Origin: Pavlovales sp. CCMP2436
Lineage: Eukaryota > Haptophyta > Pavlovophyceae > Pavlovales
Direction of reading: 5' to 3'
Length of the DNA: 14,501 nt
Assembly (NCBI GenBank): GCA_026770615.1
Contig: MU631999.1
Span: forward strand, 8,631-23,131
The translations under genes and the position numbers were made by a program. Under the pieces are notes generated by a model, which saw only the letters and a list, made by a program, of their open reading frames with translations, was not told the origin of the DNA and searched no databases. Position 1 is the stretch's first letter. Each line of letters opens with the position of its first letter. Below are positions 1-6,682 of this stretch, one piece after another.

Positions 1-39
1 CCCCCCCCCTCCACCGCCGTTTCATTTTTGCTGCCGCAG
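1..39 (+). other. 3' end of an upstream fibrillarin intron
   Basis: The first 39 bases are a C- and T-rich tract ending in CCGCAG. Directly after it the conserved fibrillarin reading frame begins ([12 protein letters not shown]). The bases before it do not encode fibrillarin sequence, so this is read as the polypyrimidine tract and acceptor site of an intron whose donor lies outside the window. Confidence 0.8.
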
Positions 40-571
40 ACGGGCGTTGTCTACGCGGTCGAGTTCTCGCACCGCCCCGGCCGCGACTTGATCAACATGG
101 CCAAGAAGCGGACCAACGTGATCCCCATCATCGAGGACGCGCGCCACCCGCTGAAGTACCGCATGCTGATCGGAATGGTCGACGTTGTCTTCGCCGATGT
201 GGCGCAGCCTGACCAGGCGCGCATCGTAGCGCTCAACTCGCACCTCTTCCTCAAGAACGAGGGGCACTGCGTCATCTCGATCAAGGCCAACTGCATCGAC
301 TCGACCGCCGCGCCCGAGGCCGTATTCGCCAAAGAGGTGAAGCGCTTGAAAGAGGAAAACTTCAAGCCGCTCGAGCAGATCACGCTCGAGCCCTACGAGA
401 GAGACCACGCCGTGGTGAGTGCCGATGCCTTTTTTGTGTGCCATTTTTATGCCCTTCACGCCCGCTGCGTGCGCGAGACGCGCGCACCGGCTCACCTCCT
501 CCGCCCTGCCCCTCGCTCGCCCTCTCTCCGCGCAGGTGATTGCACAGTACCGCTCCCAGAAGAAGAAGTGA
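40..571 (+). CDS. Fibrillarin, C-terminal exons (rRNA 2'-O-methyltransferase), 5' partial
   Basis: Two exons, 40-414 and 536-571, encode the last 136 residues of fibrillarin (yeast Nop1), the S-adenosylmethionine-dependent enzyme of nucleolar box C/D snoRNPs that 2'-O-methylates rRNA and also methylates a histone H2A glutamine. Visible family blocks, in order: YAVEFSHR (the SAM-contacting acidic residue), [43 protein letters not shown] and ERDHAVV. The catalytic K-D-K-H set of the family is represented by the D of ADVAQPD, the K of SIKA and the H of RDH. Joining the exons at 414/536 keeps the frame and gives a basic tail ending QKKK before a TGA stop. The N-terminal glycine/arginine-rich region and the start lie upstream of the window. 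Codons are strongly GC-ending, as in the Myb and bystin genes. Identification is secure from sequence conservation; the exact splice at 414 is inferred. Confidence 0.96.
415..535 (+). other. Fibrillarin last intron (121 bp)
   Basis: The intron begins with the consensus donor GTGAGT at 415 and ends with a long C/T-rich tract and CGCAG at 535. Without its removal the frame runs on into sequence that has no fibrillarin similarity. With it, the protein ends 11 residues later in a lysine-rich tail. It lies between two intact codons (phase 0). Confidence 0.85.
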
Positions 572-915
572 GCGGAACCTGTGTGCACACCTCCACGACT
601 CGTCAACTCCCACCGTTGAAGAGGGCCAACGTGGCAGTGCCCAGAGCGGCGCCCCCGCACGAGAAGGGAGGGGCGCCGCCGCGGGCCAAGGCGCATACCA
701 GCCGGCGTCTGCATGTGATAGTCTCGGAGTCGCCAATGGCTGCAAAGGGGGCCCGCTGGAGCTCGAGCCCGGTCGTGATCCATTACTATTCATTGTGATA
801 TTATTACGTCTAAAGCAGTCTTTGTCGTAGATAGATTTACCGGTGTATACATCAATATGTAAGTTCTATTAATCAGTATCACATCAAATTAAAATCAAAA
901 TCGAACTAACTAAAA
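572..915. other. Intergenic, fibrillarin 3' flank
   Basis: No gene is supported here. The first 220 bases keep host-like high GC and probably hold the fibrillarin 3' UTR. At about 795 the composition drops sharply to AT-rich (TTATTACG, TTAATCAG, AAATTAAAATC), which marks entry into mobile-element territory. Confidence 0.5.
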
Positions 916-1342
916 GGGTCGAAATCCGAATTAATGGCCAGTTCGGGGGGGGAATTCGAAAAAAGTCCGGTAAAAATCCTCCGGAGCAACTCAGGAACCG
1001 CTGGTGATGCCGCGGAGTTCGTTGCAGATTCGTGATTCAAGAATCTGCAACTAACTCCGCGGATTCACGAATCTTCAACTAACTCCGCGGCACCACTTCG
1101 GGAACTATGACTTTCATTTCGCTTCCGAACGCGGAGAATCGGAAATGTTACTTAACACGAAGTATGTTGTCGACCCTAGAGGCACCTGAGAGGCACACGA
1201 GGTGGGCTCCGACCGTCGAGGAGGGCTCTATTCGACGTCAGCTATCGACACTTAGCGCGCAGGGGTGACCAATGTCTACTTCTTCGTCCCGGCTACCACT
1301 TTTCCCAGTGCGGAATCGCGCCACTAATTCGGATTTCGACCC
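916..1342. mobile_element. MITE-like element with 18-bp perfect terminal inverted repeats
   Basis: GGGTCGAAATCCGAATTA at 916-933 is matched exactly by its reverse complement at 1325-1342. Allowing for one mismatch the match extends inward about five more bases (TGGC shared). The roughly 427-bp interval has no plausible coding capacity, and it contains a strong internal hairpin. This is the architecture of a miniature inverted-repeat DNA transposon. No target-site duplication is evident outside the repeats (left flank ends TAAAA, right flank starts GACGT), so the family is unassigned. Confidence 0.55.
1010..1090. repeat. Hairpin with a duplicated right arm
   Basis: The left arm 1010-1031 (starts CCGCGGAGTTCG) pairs with 1041-1062 at 21 of 22 positions across a 9-base loop. 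The right arm is then repeated at 1069-1090 with one change, giving two alternative partners for one left arm. The CCGCGG core occurs at all three boundaries. It lies inside the MITE-like element. Confidence 0.8.
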
Positions 1343-1432
1343 GACGTGTACAGAAGAGTTCAAGGGTGGACCCCACTAGCTGTATGCGGATAATACGGTC
1401 GCTATGATTATCTTGAAAATTTGATTCTTTTG

Positions 1433-1533
1433 GCAGTCGGCCGCAGGCCGACTGCGTGCCAGCGGGGCTGAAGCGCGCAGAGCGCGCCTGTGAATCTTGA
1501 TTTTGGGATTTTTTCATTTGAATAATCAAGATT
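1433..1533. repeat. Cluster of three stem-loops
   Basis: Three perfect inverted repeats follow one another: GCAGTCGGCC-GCA-GGCCGACTGC at 1433-1455; GCGCGC-AGA-GCGCGC at 1473-1487; and AATCTTGATT at 1493-1502 with its complement at 1524-1533. The first two have three-base loops. This could be a structured RNA or the terminal part of a mobile element. No known RNA family was recognised. Confidence 0.6.
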
Positions 1534-1593
1534 ATAAGATGACCATTGCCTTGTATATACAAATCCGATCGCAATCAACTTGATTCTATTACG

Positions 1594-1836
1594 CTAAGCT
1601 CTCTCTCTCGCTCCACCGGACGGGAGCTCGTCGAGTGCGCTGCCCCCCGCTCCCTCGCCGACGCCACCGGACGCGGGCTCGTCGCTGGGCACTCCCTGAC
1701 CCTCGCTCGCCATGTCATTGCGAGCGCGAGTCGAACCTGCGATGAGCCAGGGGTTCGTGTTGGAGATGAAGGGCACCCCGTTGGCGGCTTTGCGCTTCCG
1801 ACCTGAGCCCTCGCGTGAGCCACCGTGTCCGCTCAT
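1594..1836 (-). CDS. Short basic glycine-rich reading frame, probable remnant of a mobile-element gene
   Basis: Beginning at the ATG at 1836 this frame gives 80 residues: SGHGGSREGSGRKRK, then a short hydrophobic stretch around NPWLIAG, then a low-complexity acidic/glycine tail. The G-G-x-R-x-G-x-G-R-K-x-K pattern at the start is often seen at the N-terminus of transposase and other DNA-binding mobile-element proteins (general knowledge, not a domain match). The tail contains a 20-bp DNA repeat (1614-1633 and 1664-1683, 18 of 20 identical) and ends at a TAG in AT-rich sequence, so the downstream part of the gene seems lost. The frame is also open upstream of the ATG into the 19-bp repeat at 1850-1868, where the retroelement is inserted. 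It may equally be non-coding high-GC sequence. Confidence 0.3.
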   Translation of the reverse strand: MSGHGGSREGSGRKRKAANGVPFISNTNPWLIAGSTRARNDMASEGQGVPSDEPASGGVGEGAGGSALDELPSGGARERA

Positions 1837-1849
1837 CGGTGAGCCGACG

Positions 1850-1868
1850 CCCAAGCGCGCGTCTTTTT
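1850..1868. repeat. Putative target-site duplication, 3' copy
   Basis: CCCAAGCGCGCGTCTTTTT here matches 18 of 19 bases with 6069-6087 in direct orientation. The pair sits exactly at the two ends of the retroelement, as expected for a target-primed LINE insertion. Confidence 0.65.
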
Positions 1869-1966
1869 GACTACGACTTATTTAATAGGAAGAAAGGCAG
1901 CAGCAGTCAGGCAAATCTGATATGTACAGCCGACGAATTGAGCCAGTGATCGCCCAGGTGGCGGGC

Positions 1967-3121
1967 CTATGCGGCTTCATGCCACGACCGCGTCTCTTGT
2001 CGCTGGTGGTATACGCCCTCAGCCCACTTCTCGGTGCCGTCGTCGTCTGCGCCACCGTGTGCCGCGCCGCCGCCACCGATGTTCTCCATACGCGCGCGCG
2101 CTATGATGACCTCTGCGTGTCCACGCAAGGCGCACATACCGATCTCCTGCCGCATCTTCCACAGGAGGGCGGTGCGTGCGAGCTGTTCGGAGGGAGCTCC
2201 CGTGCGCCCTCGTAGTGCGCGTGCGTCCATGCAAGCAAAGTCGGCAACCAGCGTTTCCAAGCCGACCGAAAACTCCCCAAAGGTGCCAACTGCGAGAGCA
2301 GTGAACGGGTCGCCGCCTGGGGGGCAGAAGGTTAGCGCGCGGGCCTCCATTGGGCCAGTCTGCCCGGCTGGTATGTGGAAGAAGTCGCGGTCGAGCTTGA
2401 CGAGTTCCTTGATGCGCTCGCCAGGTAGCACGTCGGCGCGCCTGCCCACCGCGCCCTGCGGGTACTGCCCGTTGGTGTCCTTGTACCGAGTAGGGCAGAA
2501 CGCGATGGTCTTGAGTTCGAATAGCCGCGGGACTGCACGCCCACCCCAGTGGTCGTACTTGGTGTAAAAGTCGACCTTCGGCCCGGGTCGCCGGCCGACT
2601 CCGCTGTAGTAGAGGTGGTAGGCCGCTGGGTTGGCGGCGAGCACCGAGCCAAAGATGTCTCCAACCTCGGTGCGCGCGAACGCACCCACGGACCTCGCGA
2701 ACTCCGCGAGGAAGGCGAGGATCGGGTCGTGCCGAAGCTTGGCGATGTGGCCGCCGGTGACGCCTGCGCCCGTGGCTGCGACGAGGTTGTCTCCGAACGC
2801 GTCGATGAGGTGGCCGAAGAGCCGCGCGCCGCGCGCGACGAGGCCGGCGTAGATGGGGCTCTGGACGCCGAAGAAGCGCGCGGTGATCTCTACCCTCTCG
2901 CCGGTGTTGCAGAGCCCGTAGCCGCCCGGTAATACAGCGACCCAGACGGAGCTGTTGCGATCGAGGCTCCTGAAGAGGTGTACGGCGCGATCGCTGCGGT
3001 GTCGCGCGTTGATCTGCATCTTGAGCACGTCGTACCGGTGAGCCTCCAGGTCGACGGTGAGGTCCTTCTGCATGTTGAGGCACAGCCTGCCGGCGCTCCT
3101 GCGCGCCGTCGGCCATGCTTC
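1967..3121 (-). other. Post-RT domain with PD-(D/E)XK-like nuclease signature
   Basis: After the TAG at 3122-3124 the same frame runs 385 codons to its natural stop at 1967. Counting from the ATG at 3073, a helix RHDPILAFLAEFARSVG (114-130) is followed by an acidic residue (E136), then KVDFYT (D168, bases 2570-2572) and LFELKTIAFCP (E186 and K188, bases 2510-2518). Helix, E, D, E-x-K is the layout of restriction-like endonucleases, and such a domain follows the RT in R2-type LINEs, where it nicks the target. The decayed second copy at the right end of the window has a clearer PD ... EVK version with the same TIAFCP continuation, which supports the alignment. Nuclease activity is inferred, not shown. 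Confidence 0.6.
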
Positions 3122-3689
3122 CTATGGAGGTAGGTGGAGCACGGAGGTTGGCCGATCTCCGTTGGGCCCCGCTCCTGTGGCGATGCCGGCCTCCTGCTGC
3201 AGCAGCAACCAGCAGCGGCGGAAGGCATGTCCCTGTAGCGGCGGTGGCAGAGAGCCTGCCCCGGAAGACGGCAGCTGGTACGCGCGCCAGCCGTGCTGCT
3301 GCATGTCCACAAAGGAGTTCCGCTCCACCGTGCGCTCGAACTGCGGCAGCTCGAGCATCCCGCGCTGCGTGACGCCGCTTGCCGGGTTGGTCGCGTCGGC
3401 CCACACGTCGAGAAATGCTGGCACCGCCTGCACCATGGCGCCACAGAAGGCGGCCGGCGCGATGTCGACGATTCGCCGAAGTCCGGCGCCACGGTAGCGG
3501 CGGGGAAGCGCGAGGCGGGTGGTCGCGAACTGATCGTCGTCGAGCGAGACTCCTAGCGCGTGCGTCGCCTGCGCGTGGATGATCGCGTCGAAGCGGGTGC
3601 ATGCCTCGCGCAAGTGGTCCGGGTAGCAGTGCCGCGCAAAGTACTCGAATTTGTGCGCCGTGGAGAAGAGGGTCAAGAGCTAGAGCTGT

Positions 3690-5035
3690 GCTTGCGTGAC
3701 AAGCTGAGCGAAGTGATTAGCTTGGTTGAGATGCATGCGATCTCGTCACACTTGCCAGCTAGGGCAAGCTTGATGTACTCCTCCGACCCAATGAGGAGGC
3801 CGTAGCACATGACGCCGCAGTACGGAGTCACGCCGTCGAGTAGGTGGCTGCGCGTCACCAGGCTGCGGTGGGTTTCGAGGGAATCGATGTGGGCCTCATC
3901 GATCCAGCACTCGCACTTGGCCAGTTGCACGAAGAGGCCGAGCCGCGCGAAGAGCGCGTGGCGGGCCGACCGCCCGTACATCGTCGTGGCCGGCCCGAGC
4001 GCCCCCATCGTATGGCCGCAGCTCTGCGTCCAGCACCTGTAGCTCGGGGTGGATGGAAATCGCGAAGGCGACTCCGCCCTCCACCGACCCTTGGGCGACA
4101 CCCGTCTCGCCGTACCTGCCCAGTGGCGTCAAGCCGCCGCCCTTGCCGCTGAGGAAGATGGGATACTTGGGGGCAAGCGTGGCGTAGAAGAGGCGTGCGA
4201 GCGGGGCAAGGCTGGAGGAGCTGGCGAGGGTGCGCGCCACCATCTCTGCGCGGTCGCCCTCGTTGAACGCATTGTAGATGTCGGAGCCGGCAATGCAGAA
4301 GCTGGGGTTCTCGAGGAGCTCGTGCACGTCAAAGATGAGCTTCGTCCCGCCTGCCGAGACGAGCACTCCCAGCTGCTGCGGGAAGAGGTAGTCCTCGATC
4401 TCGCCGCGAAGTCCCTTGTTGAGGAAGACTCCCTTGGTGAGACCCCGTCTCAGCGCGCACGAGATGCCGATTGGCCGCGCAGACTCCGCGACGCCGGCCT
4501 GGACCGCACACTTGCGGAGTGGCACGCACCATGCGGCGCAGAAGACGAAGTAGAACCAGGGGGGCAGATCGCCGTTGGCGAAGGATAATGTCAGCCAAGC
4601 GTGCGACCCGAGCACGTGGCGTGCAGCGTCGCCCACGAAAGGCTCCGTCGGGGCGAGTGGGATGAGGTACTCGTATCGCCAGAGCGAGGCACCCTGTGCC
4701 TTGTCGGTCTTGAGCCCTCGGTATGCCTACTCCATCTCCGTGACGCCGACAACGAGACGGTCGGTGGTGTCGAGGCCCGGGATGACCGCTGGCACGGGAG
4801 ACCTCCTGGGCGGATGCTTGGCAAGCATCTGCTGGAGCACGGCCGGGTCCGTGATGTCAGCGAGGCCGTGGCTCTGAAGCAGCTTTGCGGCGTCGGAGAA
4901 CTTGCCCTTGGCGAGAAGGGCGACAGCCGCCTTGATGTCTCGCTTGGGGTTGGCTGGACGGGAGCGCCGGCTGCTGCGCTGCTGTGCCTCCGCCGCGCAG
5001 TCTCCAGACCAGTCAGCAACGAGGCTGCCAAAGTC
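3690..5035 (-). other. Reverse transcriptase domain of the retroelement
   Basis: A pre-RT helical stretch (AAKLLQSHGLADITDPAVLQ, then MLAKHPPRR) precedes the palm, as in many LINE polymerases. A TAG at 4727-4729 interrupts the fingers just before AYRGLKTDKAQGAS. Motif A is GSDIYNAFNEGDR, with the catalytic aspartate at 4280-4282. Motif B is GETGVAQGSVEGGVAFA (about 4058-4110). Motif C is AGHDDV, with the two aspartates at 3980-3985. The catalytic triad is therefore intact although the gene is dead. A frameshift immediately after motif C moves the thumb (HALFARLGLFVQLAKCECW) to another frame until about 3690. The LINE-type NAFN and IHPEL signatures argue against an LTR or group II intron origin. 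Confidence 0.85.
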
Positions 5036-5038
5036 TCA

Positions 5039-6068
5039 CCGCCCCCGTCGGTCGAAGCGGGAGGCGAGCAGTCTGGCGCTCGCCAGACGTCCTTGGTGGC
5101 CCCCGCGGGCCGCGGGCTGCTTTCGGAGTAGTAGCGAGGGTAGGATCCGTAGCATCTTCAGCGCTCGCACCTCCTCCACCTCGTTGTCCGGCCCGAAGTT
5201 GCGGATGGCTTCGATGACGAGGACCGTCGCGGCGGCCCAGGGCTCGTGGAAGTCTCGGGGTATGGCATCGAGTTGCCGAGACGTGTTCCCCGCGTGCCCG
5301 GCGACTTCGGCAACAGTGAGGTGGTCGAGGACGGAGAAGTCGCGGCCGGTCGGGTCTGCGCTTGGCCGTGTGGGTAGGGGCATGGTTGGGCGCTCGACGT
5401 CCTCGCTCGACGATGGCGCTTGCCGTTGACGACGGGGTGGTGGTAGCAGTCTCCCATGCCCACCAGAAAGCGCGTTGCAATCGCCGCACGCGCGCCCTCC
5501 TGCACCCCCCCCCGTCCTCCCCCCACCACGGCCGCGCCTGTAGCCTCCGCCATACGCACCGCGATGCAGTGGCGGCCGTTGCGGTGGCCACTGCTGCGGC
5601 GGTGGCGGCGGTGGCTGAGCTGGCGGTCTTGGCAGCGGCTGCAACAGTGGTACGGAGCCGGCGATGTGGTCCTTCCGGGCTTCCCCGTCAAGAGTTGGGC
5701 GTAAGAGCGTAGCTGCAGCTTCGTCGGCAACGTTGGCGGCGTTGTTGAGGGCATCTCTGCGTGCGACTGGGAGCATGTTCGCAAACACGCTGGCATTAGC
5801 TTGCGCCCGGACCCTGAAAGCATGCTTGGCAGCATGGGTCTCAAAAAGCGAGGACCGGTTGGCCTGTGCTGAGGTCGAGCCACTTCCGCCACTGAGCCCC
5901 ATCCATCCGGTGGTGTGGTACTTGGGGAAATTGTCCACATCATCTAGGACGAGAGCGATGACTCCTCCGATCGTGCCCTGCCCAGCAGGACAGGCCACCC
6001 AGCTAGCCACGAAGGCATTACATAGGAGCCTGCCACCACTAGGCCTGCGGATGGGGGTTGGACACCTC
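5039..6068 (-). other. Retroelement N-terminal region
   Basis: This 343-codon stretch is open and ends at the in-frame TGA at 5036. It has a proline/glutamine-rich tract and a glycine-arginine-rich stretch (about 5480-5660), typical of nucleic-acid-binding low complexity, followed by a more globular segment (FSVLDHLTVAEVAGHAGNTS and AAATVLVIEAIRNFGPDNE). The frame continues beyond the TGA as FGSLVADWSGDC, showing that the stop is a mutation and not the natural end. No known domain was recognised. Confidence 0.5.
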
Positions 6069-6087
6069 CCCAAACGCGCGTCTTTTT
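6069..6087. repeat. Putative target-site duplication, 5' copy
   Basis: Direct partner of 1850-1868, 18 of 19 bases identical. The retroelement coding frame opens directly inside it. On the minus strand it reads AAAAAGACGCGCG followed by TTTGGG. Confidence 0.65.
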
Positions 6088-6325
6088 AGCGCATAAACTT
6101 AATTAATGCCTAAAAATTCGAAAAAAACGTAAACAACTTGAAAAAAAGGCCTACATTTTTCCTCGCCTAGCCGGCGGGGCCCGCCCTGAGTCTAAAACTA
6201 AAAGTCGGGTCCACCCTTAATGGCGGGCGACGTCGAGATCGCAAGGTCCCGCTCGGGGCCCGTAGGACGCGGCGCCCCACCGGTGGGGCGTTGCCAGGCT
6301 CGACCCTCGCATATGGAAGCGTGTG
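6088..6325. other. Non-coding junction between retroelement and virus-like block
   Basis: 6088-6160 is AT-rich with A-runs. 6165-6325 is GC-rich with a 12-bp sequence GGGTCCACCCTT (6207-6218) whose reverse complement is at 1362-1373, and an 18-bp palindrome further on. No gene is supported. If the two 12-mers are transposon ends, the retroelement sits inside an older element covering 1362-6218. Confidence 0.4.
6273..6290. repeat. 18-bp perfect palindrome
   Basis: CGCCCCACCGGTGGGGCG is its own reverse complement. It lies about 35 bases beyond the last stop codon of the leftward gene block, so it could form a hairpin at the 3' end of that transcript. No U-run follows on the minus strand, so a bacterial-type terminator is not claimed. 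Confidence 0.55.
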
Positions 6326-6682
6326 CTAAGACTGGTGCTCATACCTACACCTACGGCCTTGGCGATGGCGAATCTCGTTTTTTACCGCATGCGATGTCTC
6401 GTCCCACGATATTGGCACGCACTCGTAAGAAGCCATGGCAATATGAGCATCGAATGTCACTCCACACATCAACCAAAAGCGGGCTTCGGCAAATGTCAGC
6501 ACCTTGGGAACTTTCGGTGGTTGGAGCTTCTCGAAGCCAGTACACTCGTCAACTGCGTAGCTTCGTGCGATCTCCGTGGTATACACGTTGCTGAGGGTTT
6601 CTATGATTTTTCTGCAGTCACGTACGTCACATTTAGATCGGGGGTTACGCTCAGCAAATATTCCATTATTTTCTCCGAGCAT
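6326..6682 (-). pseudogene. C-terminal piece of the large virus-like protein, in a shifted frame
   Basis: This frame overlaps the end of the upstream 484-codon frame (which stops at 6601) and carries on protein-like sequence: DCRKIIETLSNVYTTEIA, then FEKLQPPKVPKVLTFAEARF, then WLMCGVTFDAHIAMASYECV. The upstream frame reads SEKIMEYLLSVTPDLNVTYV just before its stop, and the two make a continuous helical/strand pattern if a frameshift lies at about 6605-6660. It is therefore read as the displaced C-terminus of one protein rather than a separate gene. No family was recognised. The 3' end is followed by GC-rich sequence with a palindrome. Confidence 0.45.

Larger units (their letters stand above)
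1869..6068 (-). mobile_element. LINE-like retroelement, 5'-truncated and inactive
   Basis: The element is about 4.2 kb and reads right to left. One long coding frame spans nearly all of it, followed by a short 3' untranslated tail of about 100 bases ending near TATTAAATAAGTCGTAGTC. It is bounded by the direct repeats at 6069-6087 (5' side) and 1850-1868 (3' side). The coding frame is open at the 5' boundary with no nearby ATG, which suggests 5' truncation, common for target-primed elements. There are no long terminal repeats, no integrase, and no clear poly(A) tail. High GC and arginine/alanine-rich alternative frames resemble the host genes, so the family has long been resident. Confidence 0.7.
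1967..6068 (-). pseudogene. Reverse transcriptase with C-terminal PD-(D/E)XK-like nuclease (broken)
   Basis: One reading frame of about 1,367 codons can be followed with these breaks: TGA at 5036-5038, TAG at 4727-4729, a frame change at about 3960-3980, a second change back at about 3676-3700, and TAG at 3122-3124. The parts before 3980 and after 3676 are in the same frame, so the two frameshifts cancel. Order: variable, proline-rich N-terminal region; reverse transcriptase palm; post-RT helical region; nuclease-like domain. The product would have copied its own RNA at a nicked chromosomal site. No apurinic-type endonuclease, RNase H or CCHC zinc knuckle was seen. The closest general type is the restriction-like-endonuclease LINEs (R2, CRE, NeSL), but this is by architecture only. 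Confidence 0.75.

Noticed and set aside
1293..1574. 93-codon minus-strand frame
   Set aside because: It overlaps the MITE end and the stem-loop cluster and has no protein-like pattern.
1715..1745. GGTTCGACTC on the minus strand, like a tRNA T-loop
   Set aside because: The flanking bases do not form the five-pair T stem, and no acceptor or anticodon arms were found around it.
3122..5038. Stop-codon readthrough or recoding of TGA and TAG in the retroelement
   Set aside because: Two frameshifts are present as well, and the host genes end normally at TGA and TAA. Simple decay explains all breaks.
1967..6068. Retroviral or LTR retrotransposon
   Set aside because: No long terminal repeats, protease, integrase or RNase H. 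The RT motifs (NAFN, IHPEL) are of the LINE type.
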